From an uncultured Bacteriovoracaceae bacterium (GTDB lineage Bacteria; Bdellovibrionota; Bacteriovoracia; Bacteriovoracales; Bacteriovoracaceae): a stretch of 34,604 nucleotides of DNA. Shown in pieces: positions 14,273-23,402 of the stretch. The translations under genes and the position numbers were made by a program. The notes beneath the pieces are model-generated. The model searched no databases, was not told the origin of the DNA, and was given only the letters and a program-made list of their open reading frames with translations. The first letter of the stretch is position 1; each line of letters begins with the position of its first letter. The stretch covers positions 1 through 34,604 of the forward strand of contig CALHLC010000026.1 in assembly GCA_938034385.1 (NCBI GenBank), written 5' to 3'.

Positions 14273-16000
14273 ATGAAAATCGAAAAAAATCACTCAAATG
14301 AGAAAATTCATCCGATCGTTCTTGATATTTTAAAAAAGAGAAAGGTTGAAGACTTAGATGACTTTTTCTCATGGGACCTTAAAGCATTACCAGATCTTGA
14401 AAGCTTGTTAGATTTAGAACTTGCAGCTCAAAGAATTATTAAGGCCCTAGATAATGATGAAGAAATTGGTGTTTACGGAGATTATGATGTCGACGGAACG
14501 ACTTCTTGCGCTCTCTTATTTCATTTTTTCAAAACATTAAATAAAAAAATTCACCTTTTTCAACCATCTAGATTTGTAGAAGGTTATGGTATTCATCCAA
14601 GCTCTATCGATGATGCGATGAAAAAAGATATTACTCTTCTAATTTCTGTAGATTGTGGAATAAGCAATCTTGAAACCGCTGAATATACTCATGATAAAAA
14701 TATAGACCTTATCATCACTGACCATCACAAAGATGCTAAAGAATATATTCCAAAGGCCTATGCTGTTATTAACCCAAACCGTAGAGACGAAAAACAAGAT
14801 CAGTTAAAGTCTCTAGCAGGAGTTGGTGTTGCTTTTTGCCTAGCTCTTAAAATCAAAAATTTATTGGAAAAAAGAGGTGACGTTGTTACTTCAATATACC
14901 CACTTTTAGAGTTTGTATCCATAGGTACAATTTGTGACTTAGCAAAGCTAAACTCTATGAATAAGAAATTAGTTCGACATGGATTAAAGCAACTTCCAAA
15001 AACTAAGCATCCAGGCCTAAGATTATTTTTAAATCAAGATGATATAAAAAAATCTATTCTTGAAAGCGAGAAGTGCTCATTTCATATCGGGCCTCATATA
15101 AACTCCAGAGGACGTCTAGAACATCCTCAAGATGCCCTTCATTTATTAATTAATGATAATCCCTATGAATGTGATACTTATTTTAGAAATATCGTTTATT
15201 CCAACACTCAAAGAAAGAAGATTCAAAATAGTGTTTATAATGAAGCATTTAGCCAGGTCAAAGAGTCTTGGATGGAACCTACTCCAGTGATCAATATAGT
15301 TTACGCTTCACATTGGCACGAAGGTGTAATAGGAATTGTTGCTTCTAAACTTGTTGAAACTTTCAAGGTTCCTTGTATTGTGTTCACTGACTCCGAAACA
15401 TCGGGAATCATTAAAGCTTCAGCAAGAACTGCAGGAGAACTTGATTTATTTCAGACTCTCGACAGTTGCTCTGACTTATTTCTAAAGTTTGGGGGCCACA
15501 AAGCAGCAGCTGGGCTATCGATGAAAAAGGAGAATCTTCCTCTTTTAAAAAAGAAGATAACCCAGATAGTTTCTAAAGTTCCAGCAATTTTAAGAACCAA
15601 ACAACAAAGCTTTGACTTAGAAGTTAGTATGCATCAACTTGATATTGATCTTTGCAACTCCATTGCTAGAATGGAACCTTTCGGACAAGGCAACCCTTAC
15701 CCAATTTTAAGAATCAAAGATGCCTTCATTAGTGATTATAAAGTTTTAAAAGATAAACATTTAAAATGGACAATCCAAGCAAGAGAAAAAAAATCGAATT
15801 ATCAAAAATCTCTATACGGCCTAAGCTTTTTCTATCTTGAACAATGGAATAAGATCTCTCCAGAAGAACTCATACGAAAACAAAAATCTCAAGAATTAAT
15901 TATTGATGCGAAACTATCCATTAACCATTTCAATGGTCGGAGATCCTTACAATTATTAATTGAGAACTTAGAGATTGGCCTTTCTCCTCTAGCAAACTAA
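14273..16000 (+). CDS. recJ: Single-stranded-DNA exonuclease RecJ
   Basis: RecJ degrades single-stranded DNA 5'->3' in RecFOR recombination, base excision and mismatch repair. The DHH phosphoesterase motifs are intact: YGDYDVDGTTS (68-78), ISVDCGIS around 124-131, and DHH at 150-152. The DHHA1 domain carries GGHKAAAGLSM near residue 410, and a C-terminal OB-like domain follows. The 575 residues match the E. coli length. No Shine-Dalgarno sequence precedes the ATG. The gene probably relies on read-through from the upstream barrel gene, 32 bases away. Its stop overlaps the stop of the convergent lipoprotein gene by three bases. Confidence 0.93.
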   Translation: MKIEKNHSNEKIHPIVLDILKKRKVEDLDDFFSWDLKALPDLESLLDLELAAQRIIKALDNDEEIGVYGDYDVDGTTSCALLFHFFKTLNKKIHLFQPSRFVEGYGIHPSSIDDAMKKDITLLISVDCGISNLETAEYTHDKNIDLIITDHHKDAKEYIPKAYAVINPNRRDEKQDQLKSLAGVGVAFCLALKIKNLLEKRGDVVTSIYPLLEFVSIGTICDLAKLNSMNKKLVRHGLKQLPKTKHPGLRLFLNQDDIKKSILESEKCSFHIGPHINSRGRLEHPQDALHLLINDNPYECDTYFRNIVYSNTQRKKIQNSVYNEAFSQVKESWMEPTPVINIVYASHWHEGVIGIVASKLVETFKVPCIVFTDSETSGIIKASARTAGELDLFQTLDSCSDLFLKFGGHKAAAGLSMKKENLPLLKKKITQIVSKVPAILRTKQQSFDLEVSMHQLDIDLCNSIARMEPFGQGNPYPILRIKDAFISDYKVLKDKHLKWTIQAREKKSNYQKSLYGLSFFYLEQWNKISPEELIRKQKSQELIIDAKLSINHFNGRRSLQLLIENLEIGLSPLAN

Positions 16001-16746
16001 TAAATTATTTCTTCAAGAGTGTTAGGGAGAATCAAGTTTTTTAAGCTTTTGTTTTTTAATGTTCTTGATTTTATTAAATTAAATCTTGCTTCTTTCTTAA
16101 AAGGAGTAAGTATTTGAGACCTGAAATATGGAATAAATTCAAATTTATCATCATAATTATTAAAAATTTCTGCTCCTAAAGAATATGGATAGTCAGCATC
16201 AAGTTTTGAGTCTTCCAGAAATTTTAAAATTGAATACGAACTCTGACAAAGACTCAATAAAATTGGAACTCCATTTTCCATATGCCTAGAATCTAGAAAT
16301 TTCTTTAACCATTTTTTCTTCTCAATAGCACTTAGTCCATCAATCCATATAAAATTGTAAGCTTCATATTGAGGAAAATCATAAAAGCGAACTTTACCAG
16401 TAAGCTTTTCCAAAATTTCATTGATCACTTTCCCTTTATACTTTGATGGATCTTTAGACATCTCAAAATTTAAATAAGATTGTGCCTCGCTAATTTTTTC
16501 ATAATTAAGGCCATAAGATTGATTAATATTTTTGAAATCAAGGAAAATTATCTCTTCTTCATAGAAACATTCTCCTTGATTAGAAAAATTTAAATGTTTC
16601 TCTCTCTTGGGTAAAAAGAAGCCTTCGGACTTCATAAAAGTATTAGATTCAAACTCTGATCTTTTTTCACGTTTAATAGCTTCACTACTAGAGCAAGCTA
16701 TTAAGATAAGACTAAGAAATCTTACGAAATAATTGATTGATTTCAC
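15997..16746 (-). CDS. Lipoprotein of unknown function
   Basis: The 249-residue protein starts at GTG and has a lipoprotein signal (YFVRFLSLILIAC, lipid Cys18). The mature part is helical and charged, with two further cysteines (GECFYEE, LCQSS) and no recognised domain. It overlaps the upstream dinucleotide-fold gene by 35 bases and is last in a five-gene minus-strand cluster headed by a two-component system. Its Shine-Dalgarno sequence is weak, in keeping with coupled translation. It could be a periplasmic partner of that cluster, but nothing in the sequence shows the task. Confidence 0.55.
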   Translation of the reverse strand: MKSINYFVRFLSLILIACSSSEAIKREKRSEFESNTFMKSEGFFLPKREKHLNFSNQGECFYEEEIIFLDFKNINQSYGLNYEKISEAQSYLNFEMSKDPSKYKGKVINEILEKLTGKVRFYDFPQYEAYNFIWIDGLSAIEKKKWLKKFLDSRHMENGVPILLSLCQSSYSILKFLEDSKLDADYPYSLGAEIFNNYDDKFEFIPYFRSQILTPFKKEARFNLIKSRTLKNKSLKNLILPNTLEEIIY

Positions 16747-17689
16747 TTTCTATATTTGACCATTTTTTATCTAGCTCTTCAATATTAGGAAGCGTAAATA
16801 TAGGAAAAAATCCAGGCTCATCGCTATTAAGATAACTCTTAAGTTCAGATTTCTGATCAAACTCACTTAAGACAAATAATTGATCAAGGGCAATTGTTTG
16901 AAGTAATTCTTCTCCCAGGAAACTAGGTCGCTCTAGAGTCAAAAACACTTGATCTTTATCATCCAAGATATCTATATTAGTCGCTTGAACATTCTTGAAA
17001 ACTTCACATTTCAAAGTAGGTTCAGTTAACCTTGTCCCTTGCAACCTCATCTCTTCAAAGTTTTTGATTTCTTGTTCATAGATACCTTTATAGGTCTCGT
17101 AATATTTCTGAGCATTATCCACATTAATCAAAACTAAGTGTTCAGGACTAACCTTACTTAAGAAAGTTTTTACTAATTCCGAATTCCCAATAACTCCTAC
17201 CTTCTTCCCAAGACTTTCGAAGTTAAATGCCTCGATCCCATGAAAGATTCTTTCATCATTATAAAATTTTTCTTCTTGAACACATGGAGCTGATCCTCCA
17301 ATATAATTAGACAACTCAAAAATATTGTTTACATCAACCACTAAGTCGTAATTTTCAAAAGTCTCTATTGTATTTTTCTCATCACTCTTTTGATAAACAA
17401 CTTTAAAAGTATCTTGAATTCTTTTTCCAGCTAAGTCCTGAGAATTTAAATATGTTTTTTGTATTCTAGAAATTGGTTCATTTCTATAAAAAATATTTTT
17501 GGATAACTTCGTTACCAAACCATACCAATATTCTTGATCAAGATTATAAAATGGCAATTCTTTATTCTTCTCAAAGATCTGTAGAGGATTCAAATCGCTC
17601 CACAAAGTAACACTACCGACTTCTAAGTTTATAAACTTATTACAAAAATACAACGACTCTAAAGTGGAGCCAGTTATTAATACTTTCAT
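16712..17689 (-). CDS. Possible dinucleotide-binding-fold protein
   Basis: The 325-residue cytosolic protein has two places that look like beta-alpha-beta nucleotide-binding starts: MKVLITGSTLESLYFCNKF at the N-terminus, and KKVGVIGNSELVKTFL at about 163-178, followed by HLVLINVD. Two such folds in one chain recall FAD/NAD-dependent disulfide-oxidoreductase-like proteins, but the glycine-rich GxGxxG loop is degenerate at both. No redox CxxC pair is seen. It may have lost catalysis. It lies 21 bases after the PilZ gene and overlaps the lipoprotein gene, so the group is probably cotranscribed. No Shine-Dalgarno sequence is visible. Confidence 0.45.
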   Translation of the reverse strand: MKVLITGSTLESLYFCNKFINLEVGSVTLWSDLNPLQIFEKNKELPFYNLDQEYWYGLVTKLSKNIFYRNEPISRIQKTYLNSQDLAGKRIQDTFKVVYQKSDEKNTIETFENYDLVVDVNNIFELSNYIGGSAPCVQEEKFYNDERIFHGIEAFNFESLGKKVGVIGNSELVKTFLSKVSPEHLVLINVDNAQKYYETYKGIYEQEIKNFEEMRLQGTRLTEPTLKCEVFKNVQATNIDILDDKDQVFLTLERPSFLGEELLQTIALDQLFVLSEFDQKSELKSYLNSDEPGFFPIFTLPNIEELDKKWSNIESEINQLFRKIS

Positions 17690-17710
17690 AAAGAATATAT
17701 AGTATGTTTT

Positions 17711-18166
17711 TTAGAGGAAATATACTTTTTTCGTAGAATTATCTACGTTTGAGTACTCTGCAAAGCTTCTAATAAAATTAATAAAAGATTGCAAAACTTC
17801 ATGCCCTGGGAGATCTTGGTCAAACTCAGCCCCAAGCTCCAGAATGTTTGCATTAGTGTCGCTTTTTATAATATTTGATCTCTTAATCTTAGCTGTCAAA
17901 GTCACAAATGACTTCTTTGTAAAATATAGCCTTAAATTTACTTCAGCATCTATCTCAAAGTTCTTTACTCCTGCTGCTTTTTCAGGAATCTCAATTTTAC
18001 ATCCACTCTCTGATATATCTAGAATCTCTATAGGAAAAATTCTATTGCCTTCTTCTATAACTGAATAACAACCAATAACTTCTGAGAAAAAAATTCTTTC
18101 GAACTGTCTTTTCTTATTCTCTATTTTTTCTTGTCGCTTCTTATCGAGGTTTACAATGTTACCCAT
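17711..18166 (-). CDS. PilZ-domain protein (c-di-GMP receptor)
   Basis: This 151-residue protein is essentially one PilZ domain. The c-di-GMP-binding residues are present: RxxxR at 20-24 (RQFER) and DxSxxG at 50-55 (DISESG). Beta-barrel strands continue to about residue 120 and a C-terminal helix follows. It should bind cyclic di-GMP and relay the signal to a partner, classically affecting motility or surface behaviour. TAGGAGAG precedes the ATG. It lies 52 bases after the response regulator gene on the same strand, so the two-component system may control it. Confidence 0.8.
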   Translation of the reverse strand: MGNIVNLDKKRQEKIENKKRQFERIFFSEVIGCYSVIEEGNRIFPIEILDISESGCKIEIPEKAAGVKNFEIDAEVNLRLYFTKKSFVTLTAKIKRSNIIKSDTNANILELGAEFDQDLPGHEVLQSFINFIRSFAEYSNVDNSTKKVYFL

Positions 18167-18218
18167 AGATCTCTCCTATATAAGAGACCTATCGGACATT
18201 CTTTTTTATTTTTGAGTT

Positions 18219-18923
18219 TTAAGAATTCACAGGGTTATTTTGTGGTCTTATACCAGATAATTCCTTCTTAAACCTATAACCCACACCTCTAACAGTCTCG
18301 ATTAACGACTCATCAAGTTTTTGTCTTAATTGTAATACATGCGTATCAACCGTTCTCGTAGAAGGAGTAAACTCAAATCCCCAAACTTTATTCAAAAGTT
18401 CGTCTCGGGTAAATGGTCTCCCCGGATTAGCAGCAAGTAACTTAATCAGGTCGTATTCCATTTTGGTTAAGTATATTAACTCATTCTTATAATATGTTTC
18501 ACGAGTCAATGTATGAATTTCGAGTCTATCTTGAGCTATCACTTCTTGATCGTCACCATCACTAGTTTTTCTCAATTGAACTCTAATTCTAGCTACTAGT
18601 TCTCTTGGTTCAAAAGGCTTTGTTATATAATCATTAGCTCCAGATTCAAGACCTATAATTTTATCAACGAGTTCAGTCCTCGCTGTTAACATAATGACAG
18701 GAGTATCTTTTTTTCTTTGATCAGACTTTAAGTAATCAACTCCTTGCCCATCTGGAAGCATCCAGTCCAGAATAATAATATCTGGTTTCAATTCCTGGCT
18801 TGAAGCAATTGCTTGAGTAAGATTTTTATTCCAATGAACTTTAAATCCTTCTCCTGTTAGAAATTCTTTAAGAGACTCTCCTAAACTTTCATCATCTTCA
18901 ATTAGTAATAGCTTTTGGCTCAT
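18219..18923 (-). CDS. OmpR/PhoB-family response regulator
   Basis: The receiver domain has the acidic pair D10/D11, phospho-acceptor D53 (ILDWMLP), T80 and K102 (TKPF). The winged-helix DNA-binding domain (about 128-226) has the family ending ETVRGVGYRFKK. The 234-residue length is normal. The ATG at 18923 is chosen because AAGGAG lies five bases upstream and the protein then begins MSQKLLLIEDDE. A longer in-frame start would add 21 unrelated residues from the kinase overlap. It overlaps the upstream kinase gene by 26 bases, so phosphorylation by that kinase is expected. Confidence 0.9.
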   Translation of the reverse strand: MSQKLLLIEDDESLGESLKEFLTGEGFKVHWNKNLTQAIASSQELKPDIIILDWMLPDGQGVDYLKSDQRKKDTPVIMLTARTELVDKIIGLESGANDYITKPFEPRELVARIRVQLRKTSDGDDQEVIAQDRLEIHTLTRETYYKNELIYLTKMEYDLIKLLAANPGRPFTRDELLNKVWGFEFTPSTRTVDTHVLQLRQKLDESLIETVRGVGYRFKKELSGIRPQNNPVNS

Positions 18924-20463
18924 GACCGCTCCTTGTGAGGTTAATTGTAAAGGTAGTTGGGTTCTTTGAAAACTCAAGCTTACCATTTAGAGATTTCAAT
19001 GTGGTTTGAACTATATTTAACCCTAGTCCAGTTCCACTACTCTTACTTCCTTTTACGAAGTCCTCTGTCATTTGTTTTAAACTTTCAAAAATACATTCAC
19101 CAGAGTCAATAACTGAAATTTTCACAGACTTTTCACTGACCTGACATTTAACGCTGATAGGAGCTTTCCCATGGTTTAATGCATTCTCAACTAAGTTTTT
19201 CAGACAAACTTGTAACCAATACTCATCGCAATTTAATTTTATATCTTTTTCTAACATATGAAACTTTACACTCGGATAATCAAGACTTATTCCTCCAAAG
19301 AAATCATTTAAAGAATCTAGTTCTTTATTCAAGCTATTTTTTTTCTGAGAAGTAGTGAGGTAGTTGGTACTCATTTCAATAAGTCTTCTTAGCCTGTGCG
19401 CATCGCTTGAGATCTTTAAGATTTTTTCTTGATCATCATCAGTGAAATGATCAAAGTTATTTAAAAGGTTTTCGATTTTTAACAAGATACTCGTCACCGG
19501 AGTTCGTAGTTCATGGCTCAGTATCCTTAAAGCAAACTTTCTTTTCTCATCTTCTTTTTTCTCCTTACTAAAAAGTGAGTAGATAGCAAATAAAGTCGAA
19601 AGAATAAATCCAATGAGAATTAAAGAGATAGTTAGTTTATTATATCCAACCTTTTCTATCATATGAGAAAGAGAATAGTTCCAACAAAGGTTCCCTTCCT
19701 TTATTAGACACTTCTTTCTAGACAAGACAGAAACATTATAAGAACTATCTTTGAAATGATTAATGAAGTCATCTTTTTTATAAACCTTATATATCGTTTC
19801 AAAGAAATTAAAAATATCCCAATCCAAAAGGTATACTTTATTACCTGAAAAGAACGTTCCAGTTAAAGAACCAGTGAAAGATCTTGCTTCTGGCTCAAGC
19901 TCCGCAAGTTGTTGATAAGGCTCAGGGAGTATCTTCCACTTATCTTTCAGTATTTTTAATTCCTCATACGTTAAATATTCAATGTGGTTTAGCACCCAAG
20001 ACTTATCAACTCTATTTTCTCCTCTCAACCTAAAAAATAAATAAACAAATGAATGGCCACTTGGATGATTAAATGGAGGGAATTGAAAAAATGAGCCTGG
20101 TAATTCTTTTTCAAGCCCACATCTAAACTTTTCCCAATATAGGACTTTATGAACTGATGTATTGGCTTGAATCTGAGTTATCTCTTCAAAGCAGTTATTG
20201 CTTCCATAAAAGGTCTCTCGTTTTATGATTCCAGGGCTTTGCTTTCCAAAGGCCAGAGCTTTAAAGTCCTGAGTTGGAAAAAGTGTTCGAGTACTAATTG
20301 TATTAATTGACTGATTTTCTTTTACAAACTTTCTCTTAAGATAAGAAATATCTACTTTATCTTTGGGACTAGCTTCATAATCACCACGAAAACTAAAACC
20401 ATAATAACCTGCTCCAAAAGCTGCAGCTACAAGAAGTAAAATTAATAGGATGTATGATCTCAC
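18898..20463 (-). CDS. Sensor histidine kinase with large periplasmic domain
   Basis: The 521 residues run in order: a membrane segment (about 4-23), a periplasmic sensor domain of ~250 residues with paired cysteines (C91/C115, C252/C260), and a second membrane segment (about 277-297). HisKA follows with H317 (ILSHELRTP), then HATPase with the N box (N427, ENALNH), DSG (453-455) and GTGLGL (477-482). No HAMP domain is present. The sensor domain is not a PAS or Cache that I recognise. Its size is like the DUF3404 sensor of Vibrio VxrA, but this is only a guess. The start is GTG. It is first in the minus-strand signalling cluster. Confidence 0.85.
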   Translation of the reverse strand: MRSYILLILLLVAAAFGAGYYGFSFRGDYEASPKDKVDISYLKRKFVKENQSINTISTRTLFPTQDFKALAFGKQSPGIIKRETFYGSNNCFEEITQIQANTSVHKVLYWEKFRCGLEKELPGSFFQFPPFNHPSGHSFVYLFFRLRGENRVDKSWVLNHIEYLTYEELKILKDKWKILPEPYQQLAELEPEARSFTGSLTGTFFSGNKVYLLDWDIFNFFETIYKVYKKDDFINHFKDSSYNVSVLSRKKCLIKEGNLCWNYSLSHMIEKVGYNKLTISLILIGFILSTLFAIYSLFSKEKKEDEKRKFALRILSHELRTPVTSILLKIENLLNNFDHFTDDDQEKILKISSDAHRLRRLIEMSTNYLTTSQKKNSLNKELDSLNDFFGGISLDYPSVKFHMLEKDIKLNCDEYWLQVCLKNLVENALNHGKAPISVKCQVSEKSVKISVIDSGECIFESLKQMTEDFVKGSKSSGTGLGLNIVQTTLKSLNGKLEFSKNPTTFTINLTRSGHEPKAITN

Positions 20464-20523
20464 AGTTTTTCATATTGCAACTGTAGAGCTTTAGGGTCAA
20501 CTAAGTGAGTGTGAATTTAGGGT

Positions 20524-20551
20524 AAAAAAAAGGGACTATTAAAATAGCCCC
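20524..20551 (-). terminator. Terminator after the metalloprotease gene
   Basis: On the minus strand, GGGGCTAT/ATAGTCCC (20551-20544 and 20539-20532), with one G-U pair and a four-base loop, is followed by eight T. It lies about 180 bases below the protease-barrel stop and above the kinase start. Confidence 0.8.
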
Positions 20552-20733
20552 CTGCATCTCTATTGAAAATCCGTTTTCTTTAGAAGAGAAATTCCATTTT
20601 CTCTAAACTTCCCTGCCTAATATTATATTTGCAATTTGCATGCCACATCTTATTCTAACTCTTTTTCGTACAGAAAAAAAACTGTCATGTTGTTGACTTC
20701 TTACAAACCCTAAGAGTCATTGCTATGACACAC

Positions 20734-23316
20734 TTAAAAACTAAGGTTTGATTTCAAAAGCCAACCTGTATTAGAAGAGTAAATAGGGTGATCACTATAA
20801 GCAGCGAATACATCTATTTCCAGAGGGATCATATACAAGAAATTAAATTTAGTTCTAATCCCAGCAAATCCAGATACTATTTGAGGAAATGATTCAAAAG
20901 CAATATTTCCTCTATTGCTATAAAGAAGATTCCTGGAGTTTATATAATCTCCACCTGCAAAAACTGAAAATGTTTCAAGGTAGGTACCTAAGAAATCTAT
21001 CCCTTCGAAAATATTAAACAATCTATAATTTAACTCTGTTCTTGCAGAAATGAGTTCATTTCCAAAAATATTCCCCGCCCCTATTAGATAATTAGGATGT
21101 TGATACCCGGCTCCTTCTAACAAAGAATTAATCCCTCCACCATAAATCACTCCATCTCTGAAAACAGGTGTTTTTTTATTATTCTTAAATAAGCGTGAAT
21201 ATCGTCCAGTAAAAAAATGAGTTAATCGTTTTGACCAGCGAAACCTTAAATCAAAAATAGAGTTTGAACTATAGAATTCATTAAACTCTCTATTCTTCTT
21301 AAGAGCAAAGTTAGATGAAAGAGAAAACTTCCTATATTTTGAATTCACTGACTTTGTACTATGAGAAATATTCAAAGAAGTTGAATAACTTCTGATTAAT
21401 CTACGATAAGGCTGACCTATCAAAAACTCCAAAAATGAGTCTCTCTCATGATTTTGAAAAACGTAAAGACCATTTCGAAACGATACTTCTCCAATATTCC
21501 ATATAAAGTTTATCCCTCCGCCAAATGATTCTTCTATATTAATATTGTCATTTATACCCGTCTGAACAAAGCTTTTTCCATAACTACCGATTAAAGAAAA
21601 TTTTTCACTTATCCTAATAACAAGATTTGAGTAACCCGTTATAGGTGTTGAAATATTCTGAGAGTCATTTATTCCTAGAACATAATTCACACCTAATGAA
21701 AGAGTGAATCTTGCTCTTGGGTCAACTAAACTTGTATCAGCATTTAGATAAGTCAGACCATTAGAGAATGAAATGACACTAGGAAAAACATATTTGGGGA
21801 AGATATATTTTAGGAATAAGTAATTCGAGTCAGCAACTTTTGGCTCAACATACTCTTTTTTTGCTAAGTTTTTTTCAAGGATTTCTTCTTTAGCAGACAA
21901 CTCTTTATTTACTGTATAAGTTACTTTTTTTTCAGTCAGTTTTTTTATTTCGACATTTTCCAGATGATCAAAGCTATGAAGTATCTCCCCCTCTTCATCT
22001 TCTAATCCCTTGTATTTTACGATTTCCCAGTTTGAGTTCTTAGTATACCTCTTACAAGTAAATTCAGATTTCTTGAAATCTAGAGCTTCATCACAACGCC
22101 CAGGAAGTTTAACAGATCTTGAGCTTTTATTTAATTTTCTTAAGTCTTTAGGAAAAATATAAAAACCTCTATTGGGACTATCGTTATCCTCCAAATTTTT
22201 TCTTAAATAAGAAATTGTTAAGTCCTTGTCTTCTCCTGATTCATAAACTTTTTCAATAACATAATCTATATACTTAACCTTAATCTTTTTTCTTTTTTTA
22301 TTATAAATAATAATCTTCTCTCCATCTTTACCTCCGTATGGTTGAGCATTATTATTTGGACTGACAACTACTATCGCTTGCTTGTCGTTATCAATAAATC
22401 CTTTAAACCAATTTATATTTTTATATTTTTTATATAATCCTCTACATAATTTTTTATTCTCTAGAGGACACGCTGTTTTATTTTCTTTAACAAATTTTCT
22501 CCTAAATTCGTGAAAACTGTCCTTAAAGCCTTTACCAAAACATCGCTTAATTCTATAGCTGATAAAAAATGGAAGGTTTTTAGAGTATCTATACATTAAG
22601 CACTTAATAGTTCCTTTTTTTTGTTCTTCTAGGTACTTTAGATAAAATCCTCCAACCCAATACGCATAGCTTCCATAAGGATAATACCTTGGTCCTTCAA
22701 AGCAATATCTAGAATGACAGTTTTCTTTGTTTTCTAAGACTCTTTTTGTTTGAGATCGTATCCAGGGATGATTAAGTCGTCCTTGATTCGTAAACTCACT
22801 CTCGGCCCATGTGGCAACACCTTCTGCTAACCAACGGGGCATAAACATAGACCACTTCATCGCTGAACCAAGAAAAAACCTGGCAATATCTCGAAGACCA
22901 TGGGTCATTTCGAGAGTTAGTATATGTACATATTCATGGATAACTAAGATCTTTTCCCAATCATCTGAATTCGATAAAGTACTAAATTTGTTAGGAGGAT
23001 AATCATTCAAAAAAATGGTGTTCATAGGAAAGGGAGTTGCTGATCCATTAGAAACCGCAGAGCTTTCATTAATAACAATATGAGTTGATGACCTTGGAAT
23101 ATAGTCAAAAGATTTATGGATTTGATTAAAGTGGTTTTTCGAAATCCTCTCAACTTTATCAGCTAATAGCTTCTTAGATTCTGGATAATGTAGATGGATT
23201 GTAGTATCTCGATCTTTATAACTTAACTTGATCTTTCTAGTCAGATAGTTTTCTCCAGCAAAGCTAAAAGATGAGCAAAAAACGAGAAAAGAGAGTATTA
23301 TTTTGAATGTCTTCAT
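20734..23316 (-). CDS. Gluzincin metalloprotease with C-terminal beta-barrel
   Basis: The 860-residue exported protein has a signal peptide ending near SFSFAG (residue 21). A zinc protease domain follows, with HEYVH (H127, E128, H131) and a third ligand E165 in RWLAEGVATWAE. This is the HExxH...E pattern of the gluzincin/peptidase MA group. Residues ~290-510 are lysine-rich strands, possibly a worn beta-propeller. From ~530 on, long runs of amphipathic strands end in LLKSNLSF, a barrel-type C-terminus. The protease would thus be held at the outer membrane. A periplasm-facing site is expected from an N-terminal passenger, although surface exposure is possible. It stands alone, divergent from pal. 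Confidence 0.75.
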   Translation of the reverse strand: MKTFKIILSFLVFCSSFSFAGENYLTRKIKLSYKDRDTTIHLHYPESKKLLADKVERISKNHFNQIHKSFDYIPRSSTHIVINESSAVSNGSATPFPMNTIFLNDYPPNKFSTLSNSDDWEKILVIHEYVHILTLEMTHGLRDIARFFLGSAMKWSMFMPRWLAEGVATWAESEFTNQGRLNHPWIRSQTKRVLENKENCHSRYCFEGPRYYPYGSYAYWVGGFYLKYLEEQKKGTIKCLMYRYSKNLPFFISYRIKRCFGKGFKDSFHEFRRKFVKENKTACPLENKKLCRGLYKKYKNINWFKGFIDNDKQAIVVVSPNNNAQPYGGKDGEKIIIYNKKRKKIKVKYIDYVIEKVYESGEDKDLTISYLRKNLEDNDSPNRGFYIFPKDLRKLNKSSRSVKLPGRCDEALDFKKSEFTCKRYTKNSNWEIVKYKGLEDEEGEILHSFDHLENVEIKKLTEKKVTYTVNKELSAKEEILEKNLAKKEYVEPKVADSNYLFLKYIFPKYVFPSVISFSNGLTYLNADTSLVDPRARFTLSLGVNYVLGINDSQNISTPITGYSNLVIRISEKFSLIGSYGKSFVQTGINDNINIEESFGGGINFIWNIGEVSFRNGLYVFQNHERDSFLEFLIGQPYRRLIRSYSTSLNISHSTKSVNSKYRKFSLSSNFALKKNREFNEFYSSNSIFDLRFRWSKRLTHFFTGRYSRLFKNNKKTPVFRDGVIYGGGINSLLEGAGYQHPNYLIGAGNIFGNELISARTELNYRLFNIFEGIDFLGTYLETFSVFAGGDYINSRNLLYSNRGNIAFESFPQIVSGFAGIRTKFNFLYMIPLEIDVFAAYSDHPIYSSNTGWLLKSNLSF

Positions 23317-23340
23317 TTTGTTATTTTTATTTAAACGCGC

Positions 23341-23370
23341 TTGGCAGTAAAGAAATATTTCATTTATACT
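23341..23370 (+). promoter_or_regulatory. Promoter of the pal gene cluster
   Basis: TTGGCA (23341-23346), an 18-base spacer and TATACT (23365-23370) form a strong sigma70-like promoter. AGGAGG and the pal ATG follow about 25 bases further on. Confidence 0.6.
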
Positions 23371-23402
23371 AAAACTAAGACAATTCTAATTTAGGAGGAA
23401 AA

